Shown: positions 11,952 to 27,495, numbered from the stretch's first letter. The stretch is 64,000 nt of DNA from Argentina anserina (GCF_933775445.1 NC_065878.1:4672001-4736000), one strand, 5' to 3'. Notes: generated from the letters alone by a model not told the origin. Made by a program: numbers and translations.

Positions 11952-14185
11952 ATGAGTCGAACAACAACTGACAGTGAAGATGGAATGCTCTCTAAGGATC
12001 AGATTGAGTCTCCGTGGATGGATGAGAGTAACGGAGGAATTGGACATGGCGGACTTGTTCTAAAGAAAGGGCCATGGACATCAAATGAAGATGCAATTTT
12101 GGTGGAGTATGTTAAGAAGCATGGGGAAGGAAACTGGAACGCTGTTCAGAAGCACTCAGGACTGTCCCGCTGTGGCAAAAGTTGCCGGCTGCGATGGGCA
12201 AATCACCTAAGGCCGAATCTCAAGAAAGGGGCATTTACTCCAGAAGAAGAACGTTTGATTGTTGAACTCCATTCAAAGATGGGAAATAAATGGGCGCGAA
12301 TGGCGGCACATGTAAGTAATGTTTCTCTGTCAAGCTGTGTTTCTGTTTCATATACTTCATATTGTAACATCCCTGTGTGTTAGTGTTAAAAAGCAAGAAA
12401 ATAATATAATAGAATAGAAAATGTAATAGTAGTTATGATGACAGAATGATGACTTGATGAGAATCTTGATTAACAGTCTCTTTTGCTCTTCTTAGTTACC
12501 TGGCCGTACGGATAATGAGATAAAGAACTACTGGAATACCAGAATAAAGCGACGTCAGCGAGCTGGCTTGCCACTTTATCCTCCTGAGGTCTGTCAAGCA
12601 TTGCAGGAGAGTCAGCAAGGCCACTCCACTGCATTTAATGGCACAGACAGAGCACATCATGATTCTCTACAAAGTAACAGTTATGAGATACCTGATGTTG
12701 TGTTCGACAGTTTGAAAGGGAACGGTTGTGTCTTACCCTATGTTGCTGAGCTTCCTGATATCTCTGCAAGTAGCATGCTGCTGAAAGGCCTTGGTTCTAC
12801 TCCATATTGTGGTTTCATACCACCAACAATGCATCGCCAAAAGCGTCCTCGAGAATCAACGGCTCTATTCCCCACTTCTGGTAGTGGTTTTAAAGATGGT
12901 TTTGCTCAATTCGACCACTTTGACAATGATGCTTGTAATAAAGATCCTCGATCGTTTGGGTTGTCCTTTCCACTTGATCCCGATCCTACCACCAGGGGTC
13001 AACTTTCTTTCGGTGTAATTCAGGGCAGCCATTCCCTTCCAACTGGCAATACTCTTGCTTCCAGAACCACTTGTGGGGCTGTGAAGCTTGAGCTCCCTTC
13101 ACTCCAACATCCAGAAGCTGATTTAGGTAGCTGGAGCACTTCTCCTCCTCCACCCTTACTGGATCCTTTTGATAATTTTATACAGTCTCCTCCACCTCCT
13201 TGTGCATTCGAGTCAGATTGTGCCTCACCGCGTAACAGTGGACTGCTAGATGCTGTACTCTATGAGGCAAAGACTCTCAGTAGTGCAAAGAACCATTCAA
13301 CAGACAAGAGTTCAAATTCATCTAGCATTACTCCTGGGGAACTGGCTGAGAGTTCCACTTTGAATGTTTGCGAGACAGAATGGGAAGAATATCGCGACCC
13401 GATTTCTCCATTGGGTCACTCTGCTACGTCACTGTTCAGTGAGTGCACTCCTATCAGTGCCAGTGGAAGTTCATTGGAGGAAGCGCTACCTGCTGAGACC
13501 CTTACTGGTGAGTATCTATTTTGGAGACCTGCAGTTGAATGAGGTTGATGATCGCATTGTAAAAAGTTCATAAGAATTATTTTCTTCACTTGGTTATAAT
13601 TTTCTGTTAGAAGTTGAAACCACCATGCATCACCTGTTATTCCCCGTCATTTAAATGGATCTCAAATATTAATACCCGATTATGAACACCTTTTTGTTCC
13701 TCTTTTGGTTGATATAATAGTATTATGTCCTAGGAAAAACTACTTCAGTTGTTTCTGTGAATATCATTTGTCGAATTCCTATTTCTAATGTGCAGGATAA
13801 ACCTTGTTGTGCACAATTTGCAGGATAAATGATCCCTGACCTTTTGTTACGGTTTATGTTGTTTTGGATTGTTCTTCCAGGATTGAATGTTAAACCTGAA
13901 CCTGCTGACCATGCTTGGACACCTGAGCAACAAAAAGAAACTTCACCTCCAGTGGATTATACTGGTCCTGATGCATTACTTGGTTCAGATTGGCTCGAGC
14001 CGAGTACTGGGTTTAAAGACCAATCAATCATGAATGATGCTATTGCATCACTTCTGGGTGAGGATTTGGCCACTGACTACAAGCACATGGCTTCTGGAAC
14101 TTCTACATCGAATCAAGGGTGGGGTTTGGGTTCTTGCCCTTGGAACAACATGCCTGCTGTCTGTCAAATGATGGATCTTCCTTGA
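11952..14185 (+). CDS. GAMYB: GAMYB-like R2R3-MYB transcription factor
   Basis: Coding exons are 11952-12311, 12496-13507 and 13881-14185. All borders are GT-AG with matching phase and give 558 residues, in the usual range for MYB33/MYB65-type proteins. The R2 repeat starts near residue 38 and R3 ends near residue 141, with the regularly spaced Trp residues and the NEIKNYWNTRIKRRQRAGLP run typical of the GAMYB subgroup. The rest is a Ser/Pro-rich activation region. The family binds GA-response elements in the nucleus and drives aleurone, anther and growth programmes; this role is from family knowledge. A miR159 target lies in exon 2. A fold-back transposon starts about 285 bp after the stop. 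The gene looks intact. Confidence 0.95.
13088..13108 (+). promoter_or_regulatory. miR159 target site in GAMYB coding sequence
   Basis: TTGAGCTCCCTTCACTCCAA, ending with a further C, pairs with miR159 except at a few positions. It encodes the conserved LELPSLQ peptide near residues 319-325. GAMYB-like mRNAs are cleaved by miR159 at exactly this coding site in other plants. The match is seen directly; cleavage here is inferred. Confidence 0.88.
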
Positions 14186-14470
14186 GAAACCGCCCTGTTC
14201 ATTGAATGAAGTTGAAACTTTTGTCCTGTAATTCATGTTGTTGATTTTGTGAACGTTGGGAAGTAAGTCTTGGCTATGTCCTGGTCTGAGAGAGGCCAGA
14301 TGCGATTGAGACTTGTGGCCCTGTTTTGCATGATTTGATCACTGTTGTTTTTTGTTTGTGGTTCACTTGGTTTCTTCTAAAAACTCCAATGCATGTATGT
14401 CTGAACAAAACCATATGATCGGGGTATACGATTGCTTTCTGGCTTTTCTTATTATTGTAGAATAATTATG

Positions 14471-14879
14471 GGAAAAAACTTGCGTACATACTAGTATGTA
14501 CGCGTGCGTCCAAACTCTCGTTTATTTGCACACTTTGGGAATATAAATATATGATTTTAACCGTTCAAAAGTTTAGTTTATTACTAAAGATCATTTATGT
14601 AAAAGATCAACATAAACAAAAATCATCTTCATAGTCGATTGCATCAAACAAATTAACGGTTATGGTGAAAGTTAGTAGTCTCATGATCAACCGTCAATTT
14701 GTTTGATGCAATCGACTATGAAGACGATTTTTGTTTATGTTGATCTTTTACATAAATGATCTTTAGTAATAAACTAAACTTTTGAACGGTTAAAATCATG
14801 TATTTATATTCCCAAAGTGTCCAAATAAACGAGAGTTTGGACGCACGTGTACATACTAGTTTGTACGCAAGTTTTTCTC
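14471..14879. mobile_element. Fold-back Mutator-like MITE, 409 bp, 9-bp TSD
   Basis: Two arms of roughly 185 bp are near-perfect reverse complements around a short centre at about 14,660-14,690. The ends read GGAAAAAACTTGCGTAC and, inverted, GAGAAAAACTTGCGTAC. The element is flanked by ATAATTATG at 14462-14470 and 14880-14888, a perfect 9-bp target duplication, which points to the Mutator superfamily. It codes for nothing. It lies just after GAMYB, so read-through would give a long hairpin RNA. Confidence 0.92.
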
Positions 14880-14923
14880 ATAATTATGCATGTAGAACAT
14901 GAAACGTTCTGATACGATGGAAT

Positions 14924-15612
14924 TAGGGGTGGACTCGGTTCCATCGGTTCGGTTTAAGAGCACTAACCGAAAACCGAAATTGAGGTCTCGGTTTTGTATT
15001 TCTTACAACCGAAACCGGAAAAAATATCTATTAACCACGGTTTCGGTTAACCTACAATCCGGTTTGGTTCGGTTCGGTTTCAGTTATATAACCTACCATT
15101 TGTAATAACTTTTCACTTTTACTTAAAATAAAAGTTAAAATCAAAGTAAAGTAGTAAGCTACAAGTTCAGTACTTCAAATTAGTAAATAAGTAAACTAGA
15201 TTGCGATAAGTTAGAAACAACAAATAAAATCAACAAAGTTACGATAGAGTATTAACCAAAACGTAATATTTCATGAGTGAAACACTGTGAGCAATTAAGT
15301 TAGACATGTTGATGTTGTAATGATATAAAATCATGTATATCGTAGGTAACTCTTAATCAATAAAAACATAATGTACACATATTACTATATTACATATTAA
15401 TAATTAAATATATATATATATATATCGATTCGGTTCTGTTCGGTTTGATCGGTTTTTTACACGGACGAAACCGCAAACCGAAACCGAACTATTCAGTTTG
15501 ATATTAAAACCGGAACTGATAGATCGGTTTTGTTCAGTTTCGGTTTCTCGGTGTCGGTTCGGTACGGTTTTATTCGGTTTTCGGTTTTTCGGTGTGTAAA
15601 AGTCCACCTCTA
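14924..15612. mobile_element. Non-autonomous hAT element, 689 bp, 8-bp TSD
   Basis: The ends TAGGGGTGGAC and GTCCACCTCTA form terminal inverted repeats, flanked by GATGGAAT at 14916-14923 and 15613-15620. A perfect 8-bp duplication plus TAGGGGTG-type ends marks the hAT superfamily. Both subterminal regions are dense in CGGTT and its inverse, and the middle is AT-rich. There is no transposase ORF. Related copies are at 45442-46185 and from 63968. Confidence 0.92.
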
Positions 15613-15620
15613 GATGGAAT

Positions 15621-16330
15621 CATTGTTTTGGTGGTATTAATCTGTTTGCATTGAGATTGGCGTATTGTCCATTGCCTCTGCCTTCCATCTTCTTTTTATC
15701 CATTTTTGATTCGTCTCGATTTTATAGAATTTGATGCCCAATTGATGATTATGGACTTCAGGACTTGGCTACAGCAGCAGCAACATTCCACAAATCTGAG
15801 AATTTTGGTTTTTGAACCTGAACTTCTGTGCCGAATACAACAAATTCATTTGCGTTCATGGCATTCTCATTCTCTGCTCTCACTATCTCTCCTAAGTCTC
15901 AACTCCTCAGTCAATTGATCAGTGCATACTAATTCACGATCGAAACCTAACCTAGTGGTATTCTTGAAGACACCAATTCATTACAATCTCTTTAACCCAA
16001 TCATAATTTGAAGTTGGCCTTTTATTCAAAAAGATGATAAGTTTCAAGGGAAATAAGATGACAACAACAGCTTATGTGAAATGTTTCCCTAGATGAGGTT
16101 CCTTAGTTTTCTCGACAAGAAATGCTTCCTAAATCTTTAATTAACATGTATCGGTATACAGAGAGGATCAGACATGGTAAGCTCCTTTCCAGTTTATCAT
16201 AGCAAATTAATGGCGGCAGAAGAAAGAATATTTCACTATTTATCAGTCAAAACTTCTCTGTGTGACAATCTAAAAATTACACTAAATTATTATGTCCTCA
16301 GACAAAAGAACACAAGGAAGCTAACACACT
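15621..16330. other. Spacer between hAT element and polygalacturonase 3' end
   Basis: No gene recognised. One 70-codon frame at 15706-15918 lacks any family signal and codon context. The right part probably includes the 3' untranslated region of the minus-strand polygalacturonase. Confidence 0.6.
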
Positions 16331-18701
16331 CTAAAAGCATTTCAGATTAGGAGACACAGATACTTCAGTTCCTTGGACATTCTGGCAGAAGGCAGTAACC
16401 TTCTTGCTAGGGTCAGACGATGTTATGTCGATTTGATCCAGTACAATCTCCTTGCATCCAATCTGACTGTCACAGTTCAAAGTAATAGCCGTATCCCCAT
16501 CAATAAATCCCCGGAAGTTATGGAACTTCACATCGCTCACTTGCACTGCATTTCTTTGAGCAAGCACAGTTCCAAATCCAGTAAGAAAAGCATCAGAATA
16601 CTTCTGGTCTATAATGATAGGATTCTTGGCTGCTTGAATGATTATATTCTCAAAAATGATGTGCCTAGCATACCCTGATCCGCCCTAGTTTATACACACA
16701 CACACACACATACACCACAATAAAAACATTAACTACATTGAATTAATATTATTAACTAGATAATTCGACAAGATGATGTAATGGAAATATATCACAATAT
16801 ATTATCTTTCAACTCTTACTTGCCATGTCTTGATCCTTGCTCCATTTGTTGTACCCCTGAAGGTGCAATTTCTCACTTGCACATCTTCCACTGTGCTATA
16901 AGAACCATGCGCTCCAAGACTTCCAACACTACATATTCACAAATATTGAATTTGAGATAGAGATTCAGTGAGCAAGAGAGAATGTTGTTGAAGGTTTAGG
17001 GTTCATATATTGTTCATGGTCGGAAATATGGAAACTCTGAGAACTTACCTTATACCATGACCCGGACCACACAAAAGATTAGTAATGTTGATATGAGATG
17101 AACCAGAATTGATTGCAATACAGTCGTCACCTGTAAAAAGAAATTACCATTACACATTTAATCAAATATTTACCACAAGGAAAAAGAGTTAATGTAGCGA
17201 TAGGGATTGAGCTTAAAATGTAAACCCAATTACCAGTGCCTATAAAAGACTGTTTGATGATAATATTGGTTGATGTAGAGATGTCTATTCCGTCAGTATT
17301 TGGACTATCTTCTGGAGCCTTAATAAGGATATCGGAGATTTCGACATCATTGCAGCTGCTGATGCTTATATGGTTTCTGGCACTATCAATATGTGTGATA
17401 TTACTCAACCGCAGACCATCACACTTGTTAATATGGAGAGCCTACAGTAATATCATGAATGAATAGTTCAATATTTGGTGGAGAATAGCATATATATAAC
17501 ACAACAAAATGGATATTTATTATCAAGAAGTGAAGATGGCACTGTTACGTTAAATGTTAATCTCACTCACAGTTGGTCGTGGGCAATCTGTATCGTCGCA
17601 AACTTTCCACCAAACCTGACCTTGACCATCAATTTGACCTCCTCCATTGATTATCAGATCTTGAACATTAGTGAACTGAACCCATTTCTCCTTGTTGCTC
17701 CAAGCATTCATATTATTTGGCGCAACAAGGTTCCCATTGAGCTGTTTTACAAATATTTAAAATGATCAGTATAGTATATAAATTAAAACATCTGAACAAG
17801 CATTGATCGTTTCTTCTTTTTGATATTACAAGAGCAAGTCACCAAATCAGCAACTGTTTATCATCAAGTGGAATTTGAAGTTTTCCTTATCAAGATATGA
17901 AACTCATACAACTAGAGGGCAGATACCAACTTCTCGTGGACAAAAATGACCAAGTATTTTTTTTTGCTAGATGTAATGATGTATATATACCTGGAATTTT
18001 ACTCTTGCAGCCTTGCAAGGCCCTTGAAACACCAGAGAACTGACCAGGAAAATGTTGCCCTTTGGTATGATAAGGGTAGGGGTCTCTTGAGTAGATCCAC
18101 AAACATCTCTCCATGCTTTTAGAAAGGCCTTTCAGCAAAAATCAAAAGACAAAACATTAGGAGAACGAAGAAGTGAAAACAAAAACAAAAAATAATCTAG
18201 CAAAGCTGTGTGTTTATATGTCATGCATACTTGTTTATCATCAGCTTGGCCGTTCCCAACAGCACCATAATTCATCACATTGAATGTGCTTGTTGCAAGT
18301 GATCCCCATTCTTTTGGAAATGCCTATCAATGAGCAAAGATTTTGCAGACAATCAAGATGCAGTAATTAGAACTAAACCAAAACTAGTTTAATCAAAACA
18401 AGAAAACCTTGCTGGTGAATTGGTTTTGTAAAGTATGTACTTGTAAATCATCATCAGATTGGCGATTCGGACGAGCATCATAGTACTTGTCGAATCTAGC
18501 TGCAACAGCATCACCATAATACTTTTCCGATGGATTTGATGTTTCACTGGCAACTTGATCACCATAATAACCTATGAAATCATCATTTCTGAAAGTGCTA
18601 GTGGGAAAATCAGTAAGTCGTCTAGCACATGAACTTGGTGAAGGTGAAGCGACCAGAATGATCATGAGCAGAAAGATCATTGCAAGTACTTGACCCTCCA
18701 T
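16331..18701 (-). CDS. Polygalacturonase (glycoside hydrolase 28)
   Basis: Eight exons on the minus strand: 18701-18408, 18323-18231, 18128-17991, 17741-17571, 17441-17234, 17130-17049, 16928-16820 and 16684-16331. Phases match throughout and give 482 residues. The N-terminus is a hydrophobic secretion signal (about residues 1-25) followed by an Asp/Tyr-rich propeptide-like stretch with two YYGD words. The four GH28 motifs are present: SPNTDGID (about 278), GDDC (302), GHGIS (325) and RIK (360). The enzyme hydrolyses alpha-1,4-galacturonan in pectin in the cell wall; plant relatives act in abscission, dehiscence or ripening. Everything needed for catalysis is kept, so it looks functional. Which PG clade it belongs to is not settled. 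Confidence 0.95.
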
Positions 18702-19269
18702 TATAGCTAGCTAGATAACTCTAACAATGAAAGAAATAAAGAATGGAAGAATAAACGAAACAGAATGCTAGGGTTGCAAAACTGTTTGAGAAGAACAAGA
18801 GTTGAGTGCATGGAATATATATCGTGCATTTACCAATGTCATTGCAGGAATTAATGGAGAAGATTGAGCTCCAATAACATTCTGGTTTGATTTGGAGAAA
18901 AATAGTAGCAACGATTTCGTTAGCTGATTTTGGTGCAGTTGCCTAAATGAGTCGAAATCAAAGTAATTTGCCATAAGTTTGATCCAGTGATATTAGTATT
19001 GATTCTGTAAAATGTACATCATAATCACCGGAAGTTTCAATCTCATTATCAATCAGCCATATGTAGTTTGTAACTGCACAATAATATTTGGGTTACTTCT
19101 TACCCAAATAATCAATTTGTCGGTAAACTATGATCCACGAACGAGGATATGAGTCCCATCCTAAGTTGATTTTTAGCAAAAGAGCTACGTATTACCTAAA
19201 GCAATTGTCAACCTAAAAAATATAGAAACTCATTCAAATTCATTCCACATATTGCGATGTTTACTATAT
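18702..19269. other. Polygalacturonase upstream region
   Basis: This is the promoter side of the minus-strand polygalacturonase. No clear TATA box was assigned. A 68-codon minus frame (18768-18974) overlaps the expected leader and is judged chance. Confidence 0.5.
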
Positions 19270-19280
19270 ATATATATATA

Positions 19281-19679
19281 GTCTCTATCCAGAGTGAAGC
19301 TTTACTTTGGAATTACAGAGTGAAGTTCCAATTTTGGCATACTTTTCGGTCAAATTTTTTCACCATAAGCGATTCAATATTTAGGTATGTTATTCAAGAT
19401 CATCTCTACAAAATTTCATCTAATTCGGACATCGTTAAGGTATTAAAATTAGATCAAATCAATGAACGAATTAAAACTGTTCAACGTGAACCGTTCGTGT
19501 AAATCTCAATTTTGAAAGCTCAAACCATTGTCAAATTGGATGAAACTTTGTATAGATGATCTTGAATAACATACCTAAATATTGAATCACTTATGGTGAA
19601 AACATTTGACTGAAAAGTGTGCCAAAATTGAAATTTCACTCTGTAATTTCATAGTGAAGCTTCACTCTAGATATGGACT
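19281..19679. mobile_element. Fold-back MITE, about 400 bp
   Basis: The left arm (from the CTATCCAGAGTGAAGC word) and the right arm (ending in its inverse, near 19,675) match over about 150 bp with scattered differences. The centre is short. TA-rich microsatellite lies on both sides, so the target duplication cannot be read. There is no coding capacity. The long arms suggest a Mutator-like fold-back element. Confidence 0.8.
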
Positions 19680-19689
19680 GTATATATAT

Positions 19690-20049
19690 ATAGTCCGTCT
19701 CTGCTACGGACGTCCGAACGGTCCGCACCTTGCGGATTCGACGATTCAGGTCACCAGCGACCCGCAACGACGGCGCCGGCCAACACAGCCGCACTCCCCT
19801 CATTCCGGCACTCCTGTTTGTGCCGGCCGGAGTTACAGCGCCTGCCCACTGTGGCTGAAATCTCGAAATTTCAAGTTTCTGGACACCGTCCAGCCGCCGT
19901 AGGCCAACGGTGTAGCTCTGGCCAACACATACATGAGTGTTGGGAGGAGGGGAGTGTGACTGTGCTGGTCAGCACCGTCTTTGCGCATTGCCGGTGGCCT
20001 GAATCGCCAAATCCGCACAGTGCGGACCGTCCGGACGTCCACATTTGAG

Positions 20050-20052
<3 letters not shown>
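19690..20052. mobile_element. GC-rich fold-back element, about 360 bp
   Basis: The left arm carries GGACGTCCGAACGGTCCGCA and the right arm ends in the inverse, GCGGACCGTCCGGACGTCC. The inverted match continues inwards imperfectly for over 100 bp. GC content is far above the surroundings. It abuts the previous fold-back element and is followed by a long TA run. The superfamily is unclear; Mutator-like is likely from its shape. Confidence 0.75.

Positions 20053-20101
<49 letters not shown>
20053..20101. repeat. (TA)n microsatellite
   Basis: A pure TA run adjoining the GC-rich fold-back element; a shorter TA run lies at its other side (19,681-19,692). Confidence 0.95.
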
Positions 20102-20104
<3 letters not shown>

Positions 20105-21299
20105 AGCACAAATGAATTTGAGCACCACATTTAAAACCCATGAACATAATTTGTTGAAAGAATTAAATTGACTGCTCGTTGGGAAAATCCTCTATATGTA
20201 GTCGAAGATATCTTAGGACTAGTCTTGTCCTTCCATATCTATTTATATCGGCATATATATCAAAAGCTAATGAGAGGTTTTATTTGCACCTCTTAAATTG
20301 CCAATTATACCTCATAAATTTTTGAAAATTTCAAAAATCCTAAATTACCCTTTATATATAAAAAAAGAAATTAAGATGAATAGGTGATAAATCATTAATC
20401 AAAATATCCACACAAAGAGAGTGACAAACATGATAGATACAAATTTGAGGTAAGGAGTATTTTATGATTAAAGATGTATCGCAGGATAAATATATCGATC
20501 TATGAAAGAATAATACAAAAGTTGCAAGCTTGATCTAAATGTGGTTGGAATCATGTGAAAGTTTCAAATTTTTGGTTTTCTCAATGATTATACTTGTACT
20601 CGTGCGATGCACATGTTAATTTACCACACGGGTTATTGTGTAAAGATGAAAAATAAACTTTATTTATTATGTTTGATTTTTTTTAATTGCTTATTTGATT
20701 TTTTTAACACCAAATTCTTTTGTGTAATTATGTTTAAATACAAATGGTATTTTGAGTAAAATATTTTTTGGTGATTTTGTTGGGTGCTAGCTTTATATAG
20801 TAGTATAGATTTGTGAACTATCCTTTTCAAAAAATGATTTGTGAACAATTGTAATTGGTATTCTAATTTTGATTTCTAACTGATTATTAATTATTAATTT
20901 GATTTTCAAAGAATTTATCTTCCTATTTATTTTTAATAATTCTATAAACCATGAAGAATAACAAGATTACGACAAAAAAAAGGTGTAGATAATGATAATA
21001 AAGAATAAAGCTGGAAGTTTAATAGAAAAAAAAAATTGATGGAGATACATTTAGCAATAATTATAATATAGTAATATTGCTGCCCTGATTCTACAATCTA
21101 ACATCTTCCCTATTAGGTTTTGTTTGTAGGTTTTATAAGTTGTTTTTCAGCAATTGAATATCTTAACTATGGTAAAGTTTTGTTTTGGGTATCAGTAAAA
21201 AGTGGGATGAATGTAATTATGTATTTACCTAGTGAGGTACTTTAACTCTACCCCAATACCCAAAAATACATAAAAAATTTCAATGGTTGAAAACGCAGA
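20102..21299. other. AT-rich spacer upstream of SufS
   Basis: No gene seen. The stretch at 20,240-20,660, with GTGCGATGCACATG and CACACGGGTTATTG words, resembles old dispersed repeat sequence but could not be classified. Confidence 0.55.
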
Positions 21300-22396
21300 G
21301 CCATCGACCCAGCTGCCCAAGCTCAAGAGAGTCATCAGCTGACTTCATTCGCCTTTCTCTTCTGTCAACCCCAACTCAGCTCCAACTTGTACTCATACTT
21401 CTCCAAGGTGTTGCCTTCCTTCTCTTATATTTCAACTGGAATTAGTCTATTTGAGATTGGTGAATGTTGAAATTTAGAGGGTCTGATATCAATTTGGAGT
21501 CTAACTTAACAGGGTCTGATAACTGGGTATTAGTCTATTTGAGATTGCTTTGTTCATATGGTGCTGGGTAATCATTATCTTCCTTTATATAATCATGAAA
21601 AGCTTAGTTTCACTTATGTTGGACCCGACAGGCAGTGTTATAAATTCACTGTTCTTGTCATGTATTGCTTGTTTAGTGCATTAGTATAGTTTACTCATTA
21701 GGATTATTATAAGCAGTTGAGGAGCCATAAAGGAAGAGGTTTGGAGTTATATGGAAGTTGGAATCTGTTATGTGTTCGAATAGAAATGGCTGTAGAAGAG
21801 AGAAGCTAGCTTTCTGTGCCATTAGAGTTTATTATGCAGGGATTGCAGGCCATTTTCAGTACTGATCGACATGAACTATTATATGAGAACCACTGACATC
21901 CTTATAGAACATTTTATTGAAATTTGAAGTAGGTAATGCAGAATCTTGAATATCAAAGAGATTGTGAAGTTAACGGTAGAGACGTTCAAATATGATCAAA
22001 AATGCTGGTATACTCGACCTTGCAATCAGATGAAGGGTAAACAGCATCCCTAATCTTGTAATCCTGGATCCGCCTAACATGCATCCTTTCAAAGTTAGGA
22101 TACTTGTGTTAGAAATGGTAATTAGGGTACATTTCCCCTCAAACTAGACATGAAACTTCAGGACCGGGTCGAGTGGTTATTTATATAGATCGAAGTTCAA
22201 CTCCAATAGTTGGTGTCTCTAAATATAATGTAGTTAGCTGCAACCTGATTTGAATTACCTTTGTCTATTCTGGGAATTTATCATTCAAGCTACTTTTGTT
22301 TATTCAAGCTATTGGTTTGCCTGTTCTTGGTGCTAACAAAATATAAATTTTTGCTCAGTGACTTGTGAAAGGAAGTACCAAATTAACAAGTTATTG
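21300..22396 (+). promoter_or_regulatory. SufS leader with one probable intron
   Basis: A donor at 21408 (AAG/GTGTTG) and an acceptor before 22359 (CTCAG) define a likely leader intron of about 950 bp. After it, the first in-frame ATG is at 22397. The transcription start probably lies at about 21,280-21,340. Confidence 0.5.
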
Positions 22397-25649
<3,253 letters not shown>

Positions 25650-26169
25650 TATTGTAGATCTTCAATTCCCAGCCAATTGTAGATTCTGTATCAGTTAAGT
25701 TATTTGAGACTGATTCTCTTAGCGTACATACTTTCGGATATGTTGACCAGAAAAAGCAAAAGGCTCAAAGTTAGTAAAACTTTTAGCAGAATTCATCCTC
25801 CTGGGTTCCCACTTCCCAGGGCTGCAGATTTCTGATTTCTACGTTACATTTAAGTGATTTAACCTGATAATAATTCAATTTGTTTCACTGGTTGGAGAAT
25901 TACATTGTGAAAGGGTATAACACAGAAGGGGGTGACTCCCTTTTGATCTTCAAAACTTTCAAAATGACCAAGTGGAAAAGCTAGAAAACGGTTTTGTGCA
26001 TTTTATGCACGTAATGACCAGTTCTTGTCCATGTAAAATGTCTCTGTTTCCCTGTACCATTTTTTGAAGTTTTTTTTAAGGAAAGATGCAAGAATAGTAT
26101 CAGATTGCACATTGACCAAAAACAAAAGTATCTGATTACACAGCCGAGGTTGTTTCCCTAAACTCTACG
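25650..26169. other. SufS 3' untranslated region and spacer
   Basis: No gene seen. The first few hundred bases after the SufS stop are probably its 3' untranslated region. Confidence 0.5.
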
Positions 26170-26622
26170 CAACAGAGTACATTCCTGCTGGATGCAGAGT
26201 CTAGGATAGTATCAAACCAGAGACTTATAAGCCATATACCAGCTATGTGCTACTCCATTACAACAAGAAGCGAAGTGATCATACTCATAGCAGCTTCAGT
26301 TTCATCAATTAGACTACCAAGTACTATTAAGTCCATTTACTGGTTGTAAGCAATCAGTTTCAATCACAACTTGCTGTAGCTTCATCTTTTGAAACAAATT
26401 GATCTCCTTCGATTGCAAGAAGTTGTCCATTGTAAAGCAGATCCAATGTGCGTGACTGGTGCAGCGTAGGCAGCTATGAAGTTTTCCGGTCGAGTTGCTG
26501 CAAAAGGCCTGCCCTGTCCCCATTTTACCTGTGCTCCAAATAGACACCATCAGCATCAAGTTGAAGTATTGAAGTAGCTTTCTGGAATTCTCCCATATGT
26601 TTGCGTTACGGATCTTCCTCAA
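26170..26622 (-). pseudogene. RNase H-like (RVT_3-type) fragment
   Basis: The minus-strand stretch 26314-26622 has the drifted pattern of the plant RNase H-like domain found in non-LTR element relatives: an STGK block, then VVIETDC and a Leu-rich end. Past the stop, a VAH-like block continues to about 26,170. No upstream reverse transcriptase is present. It is probably retroelement debris. Confidence 0.4.
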
Positions 26623-26845
26623 TCAATCCCCCTATCAAACCATAACCAATTTGCCAAACAGACGAAGTGCTTCCACTTTGACATGTATTTCCAACTAATT
26701 TTAGAATAAAAACGTTTCTGGAATCACAACAAAGCCATAACAGGAAATTATCATATAAAAGAAAAGATCACAATTCGCCAAATGATCAAAGCTCTCTCAA
26801 AGACGTAGAGGAAAAAAAAAAAGACAATATAGATAGCAAAAATAA

Positions 26846-26944
26846 GAGAAATTTTATATATACTCCACTAACCTCTTAATACACACCCTATATTTGAATT
26901 TCCCTATATAAATTAAGATAAGTGGAGTGTATATAAAATTTCTC
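26846..26944. mobile_element. Small palindromic MITE-like repeat, 99 bp
   Basis: GAGAAATTTTATATATACTC at the left is mirrored by GAGTGTATATAAAATTTCTC at the right around an AT-rich centre. No clear target duplication could be read, so the family is open. Confidence 0.6.
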
Positions 26945-27162
26945 ATCAAATAAACACCCACATAAAAAAAACACAATGATATTTCCGTAAATAACTGGAC
27001 AACATTATAAACGGTACTCAATTCACGCTGCGCCTGATTGCCCTAATATAAAATCTCCGGCCGGTCGACATTTTCTTCATTTCCTTGTAGAGTTCAGACG
27101 GTGCCGTCGTCATTTCCTCAAGATTCAAACATTTCAAACAATCAGATTCATTATCAAATTCA

Positions 27163-27473
27163 GTAAGTACATTCAATCATTATCAAATCAACACATGCAT
27201 TTCTGTGTCATCTCTAGCATTATTTTTGGTGGAGTGACCTAGCCTCAAAATCATTGCATTGGGTCGTAATATGAGTTGAGGAACAACATGTCTCCAATTC
27301 TTGATTCTTCTCGTTTTGCTCTCTCTTCACATTTTTTTGTTTTTGTTTTTCCAATTCTTCACCAGTTATCTGATAGATCTTCAAATGCATGCACTTCCCG
27401 GCCGGACGGTTCGGATCGGCAGCGGTTTGAGAACTATGGCCTGTATTGAATCAATTGATTTGAAACTTGGCAG
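27163..27473 (+). other. Retained leader intron of the FAD2 pseudogene
   Basis: The donor CA/GTAAGT at 27163 and acceptor TTGGCAG ending at 27473 lie just upstream of the desaturase ATG (27496). FAD2 genes have a single intron in the 5' untranslated region and none in the coding part. Its presence here argues for DNA-level duplication and against a processed copy. Confidence 0.6.
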
Positions 27474-27495
27474 GTCTAGGAAGAAATCGAAGAAT

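Noticed and set aside
15706..15918. 70-codon plus frame after the hAT element
   Set aside because: No recognisable motif, low complexity, and no splice or promoter context.
18768..18974. 68-codon minus frame upstream of the polygalacturonase
   Set aside because: It overlaps the expected promoter and leader, with no similarity or signal; the secretion signal begins correctly at 18701.
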